DNA from: an uncultured Clostridia bacterium
GTDB lineage: Bacteria; Bacillota; Clostridia; Christensenellales; Aristaeellaceae
NCBI GenBank assembly: GCA_934647165.1
Contig: CAKUFA010000054.1
Location: forward strand, 1 to 8,722
Reading direction: 5' to 3'
Length of the DNA: 8,722 nucleotides
The translations under genes and the position numbers were made by a program. Positions within the stretch are counted from its first letter, which is position 1. The number at the start of each line of letters is the position of its first letter. Below, piece by piece: positions 1 to 5,697 of the stretch. Under the pieces are notes generated by a model. That model ran no database searches, was not told the origin of the DNA, and saw only the letters and a program-made list of their open reading frames with translations.

Positions 1-1
1 A

Positions 2-751
2 ATGATTGAGAACATCTTCGAGTTCAACAACCGTTCAGCGGAGGATGTGATGACCCATCGCACCGATGTGACCAGCATTTGGGTGGACGATAATGCCGAT
101 ACCGTAGTGAAAACCATCACGGAAACAGGTCTGAGCCGTTTTCCGGTTTATGACGAGGATATGGATGACATCATCGGTGTATTGAGCACCCGCAACTATT
201 TGCTGGAGCAACGGAAACCGTCGCCCAGACCCTTGCGGGAGATTATCCGCCCGGCCTATTTTGTGCCGGAAACCGTGCAGGCCGATGTACTTTTCCGCGA
301 TATGCAGAAGAAAAAGGTGCACATGGCCATTGTGGTGGATGAATACGGCGGTATGAGCGGTCTGGTGACGATGGAGGATCTGCTGGAGGAAATTGTCGGC
401 AACATCTACGACGAGTTTGATCCTCAGGCGGAGGCGGAAATCACCAAGCTTGGCGACAATCTGTGGCGCATTACCGGTACCACCAGCCTGGAAGATGTGG
501 CCGAAGCGCTGGATGTGGAATTGCCCTTGGAAGAGGACTATGATACCCTGGGCGGGCTGATTTTCGATCAGTTCACCACCATCCCGCTGGACGGAAGCCG
601 GCCGGAAGTGGATGCTTACGGGCTGCACATCAAGGTGGAAAAGCTGGAGGAGCACCGGGTGGAAAGCGCGCTGGTGAGCAAATTGAATCCAACGGAAGAT
701 GAAAAGAATGAACAACAGGATGGGAGCGCGCAGGCAGAAGAAAAAGCCTGA
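2..751 (+). CDS. CBS-domain CorC/HlyC-family membrane protein, C-terminal part (5' truncated by window)
   Basis: This is the cytoplasmic end of a CNNM/CorC (hemolysin C-like) family protein. Its members join an N-terminal DUF21 membrane domain to a CBS pair and a CorC_HlyC domain and are linked to Mg2+ or other cation handling. The visible 249 residues hold CBS1 (about 13-70), CBS2 (about 78-138) with the family hallmark VDEYGGMSGLVTMEDLLEEI at 112-131, then the CorC_HlyC domain (about 148-228) containing TLGGLIFDQF. The tail after residue 230 is hydrophilic and rich in Glu, Gln and Lys. The first Met here is almost certainly internal, because MIENIFEF with the following DVMTHR is the usual linker entering CBS1; the DUF21 membrane part lies upstream of the window. 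A terminator follows 27 nt after the stop. Family assignment is secure; the transported ion is not readable from sequence. Confidence 0.93.
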   Translation: MIENIFEFNNRSAEDVMTHRTDVTSIWVDDNADTVVKTITETGLSRFPVYDEDMDDIIGVLSTRNYLLEQRKPSPRPLREIIRPAYFVPETVQADVLFRDMQKKKVHMAIVVDEYGGMSGLVTMEDLLEEIVGNIYDEFDPQAEAEITKLGDNLWRITGTTSLEDVAEALDVELPLEEDYDTLGGLIFDQFTTIPLDGSRPEVDAYGLHIKVEKLEEHRVESALVSKLNPTEDEKNEQQDGSAQAEEKA

Positions 752-778
752 TGCGCTTGAAAACGAATAAAAGGCATG

Positions 779-824
779 ACGGCAAGGCAGTTCCTCAAAG
801 AGGAAAGCCCTGCCGTTTTTTTTT
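779..824 (+). terminator. Rho-independent terminator after the CorC/HlyC gene
   Basis: The arms ACGGCAAGGC (779-788) and GCCCTGCCGT (807-816) pair with one mismatch. An inner stem TTCCTC/GAGGAA (791-796 with 800-805) caps the hairpin. A run of nine T (816-824) follows directly. It closes the CorC/HlyC transcript. Confidence 0.9.
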
Positions 825-825
825 C

Positions 826-855
826 TTGACATAAAACGAAAGCGGAGGTTATAAT
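826..855 (+). promoter_or_regulatory. Sigma-A promoter of the esterase gene
   Basis: A perfect -35 TTGACA (826-831) and a perfect -10 TATAAT (850-855) are separated by 18 nt. The start of transcription is expected near 862. This puts the ATG at 866 almost at the 5' end and supports the ATG at 896 as the true start of the downstream gene. The -35 begins one base after the T-run of the preceding terminator. Confidence 0.85.
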
Positions 856-895
856 AAACGCAGAGATGGGCGCGGAACAACAAGGAGGGAAGAAC

Positions 896-1660
896 ATGGC
901 GTTTTTGCAGGTGCAGTTTTATGCCAAAACCTTGCGTGTGGCTGCAACGGCGAATGTGATTTTGCCGGAAAATGAGCAGGGAATCGGCATCAATGCAGGA
1001 GAAGAAGAAACATTGCCCAAAGTGCTGTATCTTTTGCATGGCTACAGCGATGATCATTCCATCTGGATGCGCCGAACCAGTGTGGAGCGGTATGCAGCAG
1101 AAAAAAATCTGGCGATTATTATGCCGGCAGTGAATCATTCCTTTTATCTGAATGAGGCGCATGGCGAACGCTATTGGGATTTTGTATCCGAAGAGCTGCC
1201 GAAGACGATGCATCGCTTTTTCCGCTTGTCCAACAAAGTGGAAGATACGTTTGTGGCGGGATTATCCATGGGCGGCTATGGCGCGATGAAGCTTGCATTG
1301 ACCTATCCGGAGCGTTATGAGGCGGCAGGGTGCTTTTCCGGCATGGTGGATATGGTGGAAGCGCTGAAGGATGAAAGGCGCGGAGACATGCTCAAGCGCC
1401 TGTTTGATGATCCGGATAGTGTGTCAGGCTCGGATGCGGACTTGTTTCATCTGCTTGAAAAGAATGCGGATGCACCGCATAAGCCGCGTTTGCTGGTGGC
1501 TTGCGGAACAAACGATCACCTTTATGAAATGCATAAACGGTTTGTGCCGGCCCTTAAAGCCAACGGTTGGGATGTGCACGGCCAGGAAAAACCGGGTATT
1601 GGCCACGAATGGGCATACTGGGATGAACTTGTAAGGCAGTTTATTGAAACCTATTGCTGA
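896..1660 (+). CDS. Alpha/beta-hydrolase esterase (esterase D / tributyrin esterase EstA-like)
   Basis: A 254-residue cytosolic serine esterase of the PF00756 family, likely acting on short acyl esters. The nucleophile elbow GLSMGGYGA gives Ser124. Asp207 in CGTNDHLY and His237 in GIGHEW complete the likely catalytic triad. LLHGYSDDHSIW (46-57) is the expected oxyanion-side loop after the first core strand. There is no signal peptide. The start at 896 is chosen over the in-frame ATG at 866 because AGGAGG (883-888) lies 7 nt upstream of it, and because MAFLQVQFYAKTLR matches the usual N-terminus of this family. The gene is monocistronic with its own strong promoter and converges on the thioesterase gene. 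Substrate is not decidable from sequence; S-formylglutathione hydrolase and acetyl-xylan esterase relatives share the fold. Confidence 0.92.
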   Translation: MAFLQVQFYAKTLRVAATANVILPENEQGIGINAGEEETLPKVLYLLHGYSDDHSIWMRRTSVERYAAEKNLAIIMPAVNHSFYLNEAHGERYWDFVSEELPKTMHRFFRLSNKVEDTFVAGLSMGGYGAMKLALTYPERYEAAGCFSGMVDMVEALKDERRGDMLKRLFDDPDSVSGSDADLFHLLEKNADAPHKPRLLVACGTNDHLYEMHKRFVPALKANGWDVHGQEKPGIGHEWAYWDELVRQFIETYC

Positions 1661-1708
1661 CAGCCATGCGGTGTCAACAGGGATTGATCCTTTATAAAAA
1701 TGCACACA

Positions 1709-1751
1709 AAACTCCCCGGCAACTGCTTGAAATTCAGCTGCCGGGGAGTTT
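1709..1751. terminator. Bidirectional terminator between convergent genes
   Basis: A perfect 13-bp inverted repeat (AAACTCCCCGGCA at 1709-1721 with its complement at 1739-1751) is extended by an inner CTG/CAG after one mismatch. It lies between the esterase stop and the thioesterase stop. T-tracts are short on both sides (TTT then CTATT on plus, TTTT on minus), but the stem is very stable and placed to stop transcription from both genes. Confidence 0.8.
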
Positions 1752-1754
1752 CTA

Positions 1755-2486
1755 TTACCGTTCAGCCAATGTGCCGCCAATATCAAAATGGCGGTGGCCA
1801 TCGTGGAAGCCGCAGAAGGAGAAGTCATTGCCAAGGCGGCGCAGCTCCGCATGCACTTGCTGTCCTGGGCGCAGCTCTGTGTCATAATTCACAGCGAAGC
1901 GTGCCAGAAAGCTGGTGCGCATGGTATCAATACCCAGTGCGTTGCAGCACCAATCCATGTATCTGGTATTGTTCACATGCATGTTTACATCCAAATCGGT
2001 ATAGGCGGGCAGAAAATCTTCCGTTTCCAAGGTGCCGGACACCTCAGTCACCGTAGCGGGCAAGCCAAGGGGCGCCAGAAGATCGCTGTTGTCGGGCATG
2101 AGCTTTTTCACGCTATCGGGCGCAGCCATTTTGCGGGTGTGAACGTCCAAAAGAGCCCACAATGTGCCTGCACGGCCGATTTCCGCACCGGATTCATCCC
2201 GGAACACGAAATAGCGGGGGAAGAACCAGCGGCGAACAGGCATGGGGAATGTTTCCAAAGACAAATGCTCGCCAATTTTCGGATAACGGTCCATAACCAC
2301 TTCCACGCGGGTTAATACCCATACAACGCCCTGCTCAATCAATGCATTGCGGCCAACGCCGAGCAACTCACTGTGTACGCCGGCCAGCTCCTGCATGGTT
2401 TCCATAATGGCGCTGGGTCGCCATTGACCGTTCAGGTCGCACTGGCTTGTGCGCAGGGTCATTTCTTCTTTGTAAACTTTCAGCAT
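1755..2486 (-). CDS. Acyl-ACP thioesterase (FAT family)
   Basis: A 243-residue double-hotdog acyl-ACP thioesterase (PF01643), which hydrolyses acyl-ACP to free fatty acid in the cytoplasm. The N-terminal hotdog covers roughly residues 1-125 and includes WVLTRVEVVMDRYPKIGE. The C-terminal hotdog (about 153-243) carries the active-site motif DLDVNMHVNNTRYMDW (164-179), with Asp166, Asn168 and His170 aligning with the plant FatA/FatB catalytic residues. Glu204 in NYDTELRPGQ matches the catalytic-loop Glu of plant enzymes; the adjacent plant Cys is Leu here. The start ATG (2486-2484) overlaps the stop of the NUDIX gene by 7 nt (ATGCTGA), so translation is probably coupled. Length is normal for bacterial members. 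Chain-length specificity cannot be read from sequence. Confidence 0.93.
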   Translation of the reverse strand: MLKVYKEEMTLRTSQCDLNGQWRPSAIMETMQELAGVHSELLGVGRNALIEQGVVWVLTRVEVVMDRYPKIGEHLSLETFPMPVRRWFFPRYFVFRDESGAEIGRAGTLWALLDVHTRKMAAPDSVKKLMPDNSDLLAPLGLPATVTEVSGTLETEDFLPAYTDLDVNMHVNNTRYMDWCCNALGIDTMRTSFLARFAVNYDTELRPGQQVHAELRRLGNDFSFCGFHDGHRHFDIGGTLAER

Positions 2487-3025
2487 GTTGCATTTTCCTT
2501 TCCAATTATATGCCTGTAAATGGGCAGCATCCGGGCAAATTGTGCCAGATAGCCGATGGAGACAAACGAACCTTCTTTTTCCATGCGCAGAATTTCATCC
2601 ATGGTGGCAAAGCGTGCGTCGGCAACCTCCTCGCGCTGCAATGTGAGGCTCTCCAGCGAAACATCCTTGCAGAAAAGCCATACTTCATGGATGGAGTGGG
2701 TGCTCAAATATTCAAACAGCATGGATCCATCCCGGTGGGTGAGGGCTAGGCCAAGCTCTTCCTGCACCTCGCGCAGGCAACCCTGCTCGCTGCTTTCACC
2801 ATGCTGGATGGCGCCGCCGGTGCAGTCCCAAAGGCCGGGATACGTGGCTTTGCATTCCGCACGGCGCTGAATGAGCATCGCTCCATCAGGCCGCATGATC
2901 CACGCATCACATACCCGCCAATAAGCGCCTTCCGGGCAAGGATCCAACGGATCATCTCGTCGAATTATACGATGGAGGGGAGTCCCTGCATGGTCGTACA
3001 GGTCAAGATATTCTTCCAAATTCAT
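2480..3025 (-). CDS. NUDIX hydrolase
   Basis: A NUDIX-fold pyrophosphohydrolase of about 181 residues. Counting from the GTG at 3028, the NUDIX box GX5EX7REUXEEXGU is complete: Gly72, Glu78, then REVQEELGL at 86-94 with the metal-binding Glu residues. The N-terminal YLDLYDHAG and GAYWRVCDAWIM segments resemble the subgroup often annotated near isopentenyl-diphosphate isomerase-like NUDIX proteins, but the substrate is unknown. It is the first gene of an operon with the acyl-ACP thioesterase, overlapping it by 7 nt. The start is uncertain. Candidates are GTG (3028), ATG (3025) and TTG (3019). GAGGTGAT at 3031-3024 overlaps the first two but sits well placed for the TTG, which would give the typical family beginning (M)EEYLDLYD. 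The ATG is used here by convention. Confidence 0.9.
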   Translation of the reverse strand: MNLEEYLDLYDHAGTPLHRIIRRDDPLDPCPEGAYWRVCDAWIMRPDGAMLIQRRAECKATYPGLWDCTGGAIQHGESSEQGCLREVQEELGLALTHRDGSMLFEYLSTHSIHEVWLFCKDVSLESLTLQREEVADARFATMDEILRMEKEGSFVSIGYLAQFARMLPIYRHIIGKENATC

Positions 3026-3039
3026 CACCTCATATCGTT

Positions 3040-3068
3040 ATTATAGGATTGGAGGGGCAACATTGCAA
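3040..3068 (-). promoter_or_regulatory. Promoter of the NUDIX-thioesterase operon
   Basis: On the minus strand, -35 TTGCAA (3068-3063, 4 of 6 consensus bases), a 17-nt spacer and a perfect -10 TATAAT (3045-3040). Transcription would start near 3033, leaving a leader of only about 8 nt before the ATG at 3025 or about 14 nt before the TTG at 3019. Confidence 0.7.
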
Positions 3069-3121
3069 GCCACAAAACAGAAAATTAGCCGCAAAGAGCA
3101 TGAAAAGATAAGCGGATGCAT

Positions 3122-3151
3122 AAAAAAAAAACGAGCGCGCTACGCACCCGT
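3122..3151 (-). terminator. Rho-independent terminator of the AbrB-family gene
   Basis: On the minus strand a 9-bp stem (ACGGGTGCG with CGCGCTCGT, including two G-U pairs) with a 3-nt TAG loop is followed by a run of ten T (3131-3122). It lies 29 nt past the stop of the AbrB-like gene. The G-U pairs become mismatches on the plus strand, so it acts in one direction. Confidence 0.9.
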
Positions 3152-3180
3152 CCTTTTTGTGAAAACGATAAATAAAAGCT

Positions 3181-3429
3181 TTAATCCTTTTGCCCCTTGA
3201 GCTCTTCCAGGCAATGCTTGCAAATCAGCTTGCCCTTATAGGGCACAACATCATTGGCCTCGTTGCAGAAAATGCAGCAGGGATGGTATTTCTTTAAGAT
3301 AATCTGATCACCTTCTGTGAAAATTTCCAGGGTATCCTTCACGGCGATGTCCATCGTTCTGCGAAGCTCAATCGGAATAACAATACGGCCCAGCGTATCC
3401 AGCTGGCGCACAACACCGGTGGATTTCAT
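3181..3429 (-). CDS. AbrB-family transcriptional regulator with C-terminal Cys4 zinc-binding-like tail
   Basis: An 82-residue transition-state-type regulator. Residues 1-48 are a near-canonical AbrB/SpoVT swapped-hairpin DNA-binding domain: MKSTGVVRQLDTLGRIVIPIELRR, then LEIF and IILKKY. In place of the C-terminal multimerisation domain of Bacillus AbrB there is a short tail with C52-x2-C55 and C70-x2-C73, plus an extra Cys51, which looks like a small zinc knuckle. Clostridial AbrB-like proteins often have this form. AGGAGG lies 8 nt before the ATG. The gene is monocistronic, with its own promoter and terminator, and divergent from spmA. An inverted repeat covering the -10 suggests autoregulation. 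Targets are unknown; AbrB relatives control transition-state and sporulation genes. Confidence 0.92.
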   Translation of the reverse strand: MKSTGVVRQLDTLGRIVIPIELRRTMDIAVKDTLEIFTEGDQIILKKYHPCCIFCNEANDVVPYKGKLICKHCLEELKGQKD

Positions 3430-3483
3430 TCAGGTCCCCTCCTAATCCATTGCATCATTCAATAGCATCCAACACGGGACAAA

Positions 3484-3500
3484 AACTATTTTATATAGTT
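3484..3500. promoter_or_regulatory. Possible operator: inverted repeat over the AbrB-gene -10
   Basis: AACTAT (3484-3489) and ATAGTT (3495-3500) form a perfect 6-bp inverted repeat with a 5-nt A+T spacer. It overlaps the -10 element and start site of the AbrB-like gene. AbrB proteins are known to bind A+T-rich DNA and to repress themselves, so an autoregulatory site is plausible. This is inference from position and symmetry only. Confidence 0.4.
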
Positions 3501-3516
3501 CTATAATGAATGTCAA
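3488..3516 (-). promoter_or_regulatory. Promoter of the AbrB-family gene
   Basis: On the minus strand, a perfect -35 TTGACA (3516-3511), a 17-nt spacer and -10 TAAAAT (3493-3488, 5 of 6). The predicted leader is about 50 nt. The region is strongly A+T rich compared with the surrounding genes. Confidence 0.75.
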
Positions 3517-3636
3517 TAGGAAAAAGAAAAAATTTACCGTTTAGACGCATTCATGGCAGGCAAAAACGGGAACTTTGCTCCAAAAAAAGACGTGAAATTC
3601 ATAGAAAATGACTTTTTGGAAAAATAATCAATGAAA

Positions 3637-3665
3637 GAATATGCAAAAAGGAAATTGACAACAGT
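3637..3665 (+). promoter_or_regulatory. Weak candidate sigma-E-type promoter for spmA-spmB
   Basis: GAATATG (3637-3643) matches the sigma-E -35 consensus KMATATT at 6 of 7 positions. ACAACAGT (3658-3665) matches the -10 consensus CATACAHT at only 4 of 8, mainly the ACA and final T. The spacer of 14 nt fits. In B. subtilis the spmAB operon is under sigma-E control, which motivated the search. No good sigma-A promoter is present: a TTGACA at 3655-3660 has no partner -10. Confidence 0.22.
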
Positions 3666-3701
3666 CGGAAAGTCCTGCGGTGTGCAGGCGGAAAGGAAAA
3701 G

Positions 3702-4268
3702 ATGAACAGGCTTTTCGGGATCCTGCTAACGCTGAGCAGCGCAAGTGCGCTTTGGCAGAAAAAGACGGCGGAAGCTGCACAATCGCTTTTGGCAAGCGGC
3801 GTGGACGCATTGACCCTGACGTTGACCCTTGGCGGGGCGATGATGCTGTGGGGCGGCATGATGGAGATCCTGCGTCGCACAGGGGATGTGGAGCGGCTTG
3901 GACGTTTTGTATGCCGCCTGCTGTCGCCGTTGTTTCCGGGCATGTGTGATGCACAGGCATGGCAGGCCATGGGCATAAATTTTGCAGCCAACATGCTTGG
4001 CCTTGGAAATGCCGCTACACCGGCCGGAGTGGAAGCAGCAAAGCGTCTTGCATCCTTTGGCAATGCGGGTTTGCAAGCGCTGGCCATGCTGTTGGCGCTA
4101 AACAACAGCTGCATTCAGTGGCTGCCCACAACGGTGATTGCGTTGCGCGGCGCGGCCGGTGCAGCGCAGCCAGGGGATATCTGGGGAGCAACGCTGCTAT
4201 CTTCCGGTGTGTCCACCGTGACGGCGGCAGGGCTCATGGCGCTGCTTCAGGCACGGGATCGACGATGA
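3702..4268 (+). CDS. spmA: Spore maturation protein A
   Basis: A 188-residue integral membrane protein with a Gate (nucleoside-recognition-like, PF07670) domain. In B. subtilis, SpmA and SpmB act together to dehydrate the developing spore core, affecting spore density and heat resistance. Seen here: hydrophobic segments near 4-16, 36-55, 124-138 and 160-182, the family signature NFAANMLGLGNAATPAG (93-109), and LALNNSCIQWLPTTVIALR (131-149). The length is close to that of B. subtilis SpmA. A purine-rich AAAGGA-type ribosome binding site (3692-3700) precedes the ATG. Its stop lies just upstream of spmB, with which it forms an operon. The gene is divergent from the AbrB-like gene; dacB, which precedes spmA in B. 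subtilis, is absent. The assignment is firm. Confidence 0.94.
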   Translation: MNRLFGILLTLSSASALWQKKTAEAAQSLLASGVDALTLTLTLGGAMMLWGGMMEILRRTGDVERLGRFVCRLLSPLFPGMCDAQAWQAMGINFAANMLGLGNAATPAGVEAAKRLASFGNAGLQALAMLLALNNSCIQWLPTTVIALRGAAGAAQPGDIWGATLLSSGVSTVTAAGLMALLQARDRR

Positions 4269-4294
4269 ATGTAGCAGGAGGGGAACCGAAAACG

Positions 4295-4798
4295 ATGAGG
4301 CTGTCCGATATGCTGATGGTGGTGATTCCCGGTTTTATTGTGCTGCGTGCCATGGCAATGGGTATCGACCCTTATGCCGCGTTTGTGGAAGGCGCAAGAA
4401 GCGGTGCCAAAAGCGCGGCAGGGCTGTTGGGAGCGTTGTGCGCCATGTCACTGCTGCTTGGCATGATGCAGGCAAGCGGACTGACGCAGCTGACAGCACG
4501 CCTATTGCAGCCGCTGCTTTGCCTGCTGCGTTTGCCCATGGAGGTGACGCCTGTGCTGGTGCTGCGGCCGCTGACAGGTTCAGGCAGCTTGAAAGCGCTG
4601 GAACAGATTATTGCGCACTGCGGTGTAGACAGCCGTGCTGCGCGGGTAGCGGCTGTGTTGATGGGCTCATCGGAAACCATCTTCTACACAACAACAGTAT
4701 ACCTGGCTGCGACGGATGTGCGCAGGCTGCCACACGTGATCCCTGTGTCGTTGATAGCCTATCTGGCAGGTGCGGCAGTAGCAGGGCTGGCTGTATGA
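4295..4798 (+). CDS. spmB: Spore maturation protein B
   Basis: A membrane protein of 167 residues, the partner of SpmA in spore core dehydration, with the same Gate-type domain. Family motifs seen: YAAFVEGARSG (27-37), RPLTGSGSLKAL (91-102) and MGSSETIFYTTTVYLAATD (123-141). Hydrophobic segments lie near 5-21, 42-60, 70-90 and 147-165. Two starts are possible. The ATG at 4295 has AGGAGGGG (4276-4283) 11 nt upstream and yields MRLSDMLMVVIPGF, close to the usual N-terminus. The ATG at 4265 overlaps the spmA stop as ATGA and would add ten residues, but has only a weak ribosome binding site. I favour 4295 because a strong Shine-Dalgarno lies inside the longer version. Confidence 0.93.
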   Translation: MRLSDMLMVVIPGFIVLRAMAMGIDPYAAFVEGARSGAKSAAGLLGALCAMSLLLGMMQASGLTQLTARLLQPLLCLLRLPMEVTPVLVLRPLTGSGSLKALEQIIAHCGVDSRAARVAAVLMGSSETIFYTTTVYLAATDVRRLPHVIPVSLIAYLAGAAVAGLAV

Positions 4799-4826
4799 AA
4801 CGGTAATGTTTGCCGGCCAATAAAAA

Positions 4827-4852
4827 TACCCGCAATCCGGCGTGACTGCGGG
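4827..4852 (-). terminator. Probable terminator of the XRE-ImmA operon
   Basis: On the minus strand the arms CCCGCA (4852-4847) and TGCGGG (4834-4829) pair perfectly around a 12-nt loop. The T-rich tract TATTTTTATT follows (4828-4819). The U-tract lies only on the minus side, so it most likely ends the transcript of the metallopeptidase gene about 100 nt past its stop. The stem is short for the loop size, hence moderate confidence. Confidence 0.6.
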
Positions 4853-4950
4853 CGATTGTTGTATCAGGATGGATTTTTGTACAACGGAGATCTTCATCTC
4901 CAGAAAGTGAGATTTACTTCTTTTCATCATGGAGCTTGGCGGCACATCAG

Positions 4951-5697
4951 CTATCGGGGCGCTTGTGAGCGTGCCCAGGTCTCCGGTGTCCAGGGGAAAT
5001 CCATGGGGCAGGCGTCAGGTGACCATTGCAGCGGTGCATGCCCGCAGGCCGGACAGACATCCACAGGCCGCAGGAAGGATGCGCCGCAACGACAGCAATG
5101 TCGCTGCGCCATGAAGGGGCGAAATTGCTCCTGTACACTTTGATACAATGCGGGAGGAAGCGCCTGAACGTCCGCCGGAAGCGTGCGAAGCCGCGTGTGC
5201 CACCCCAGCGCCGACAGGCTGAACAGATGCCTGTCAGCATCCTGCAAAGGCTTGCGCAGCAGTTGAATGACGGGCACGGGACAAAGCAGATTGGCCGCAA
5301 AAGTGTTTGCTTCCAGATCCAGCAGACGACGATGACAGGATGTCAGTGATTCCTCCGGAAAATCAAAATGCCGCAAAAACAGGTGCCCCAACTCATGGCA
5401 AAGGGAGAAGCGAACCCGCTCGCCGCTTATCAGGCTGTCGTTGTAGACAATGAGCACCTGTCCGGTGCCTGGCGCCATGGCGCTGAAGGCATCTTCTGTG
5501 CCGAAAACATCCGCAAGTTCCGCCGCGGTGATGCCGCGCCGCTCTGCGGCCTTGCGGTAGGTTGTCAGGCGAAAACCGTGGCGGCGGATGATCGCTATAG
5601 GATCTACGGGCAGGCGGCGAATATCATCCTGCAAAAGCAGCTTGCAGGCAAGGCGGGCTGCGCGTGCAAGCCTGGGAACGGTCGGGAAATCACTCAT
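4951..5697 (-). CDS. ImmA/IrrE-family metallopeptidase with C-terminal zinc ribbon
   Basis: A zinc metallopeptidase of the COG2856 (ImmA/IrrE, DUF955) family, 248 residues from the chosen start. Known members cleave a partner XRE-family repressor, as ImmA does ImmR in ICEBs1 and IrrE does DdrO in Deinococcus. The zinc motif HELGH is at 101-105, preceded by VRFSLC, and the third ligand is likely Glu129 in DLEANTFAANLL. The C-terminus adds a Cys4 ribbon, C201-x2-C204 and C215-x2-C218, followed by a Trp/Pro-rich tail that I do not recognise. There is no signal peptide or membrane segment. The gene overlaps the end of the XRE gene, and three in-frame ATGs (5706, 5703, 5697) are possible starts. 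5697 is chosen because the CAGG sequence then sits at a usable distance. The partner and context support a repressor-cleaving role; the trigger is unknown. Confidence 0.9.
   Translation of the reverse strand: MSDFPTVPRLARAARLACKLLLQDDIRRLPVDPIAIIRRHGFRLTTYRKAAERRGITAAELADVFGTEDAFSAMAPGTGQVLIVYNDSLISGERVRFSLCHELGHLFLRHFDFPEESLTSCHRRLLDLEANTFAANLLCPVPVIQLLRKPLQDADRHLFSLSALGWHTRLRTLPADVQALPPALYQSVQEQFRPFMAQRHCCRCGASFLRPVDVCPACGHAPLQWSPDACPMDFPWTPETWARSQAPR

Noticed and set aside
35..1213. 392-codon open frame on the minus strand across the CorC/HlyC and esterase genes
   Set aside because: It runs antisense to two genes with clear family motifs and across a terminator and promoter. Its translation has no recognisable domain and is rich in His, Arg and Phe, as expected for an antisense shadow.
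1788..2315. 175-codon plus-strand open frame opposite the thioesterase
   Set aside because: Antisense to the catalytic motif region of a clear thioesterase, with no domain of its own.
3440..3475. GATGC direct repeat in the leader of the AbrB-like gene as a regulatory repeat
   Set aside because: Only five to six bases match and the spacing gives no symmetry. This is expected by chance.
3655..3683. TTGACA before spmA as a sigma-A promoter
   Set aside because: The hexamer about 17 nt downstream is CGGTGT, which does not resemble TATAAT, and shifting the spacing does not help.
3959..4264. Upstream extension of the spmB frame inside spmA, giving a 279-residue protein
   Set aside because: The extra part overlaps spmA in another frame, has no family similarity and has no good ribosome binding site. 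SpmB proteins are about 170-180 residues long.
4667..4945. 92-codon minus-strand open frame over the end of spmB and the gap after it
   Set aside because: It crosses the terminator hairpin and lies antisense to conserved spmB motifs. No recognisable domain or ribosome binding site.
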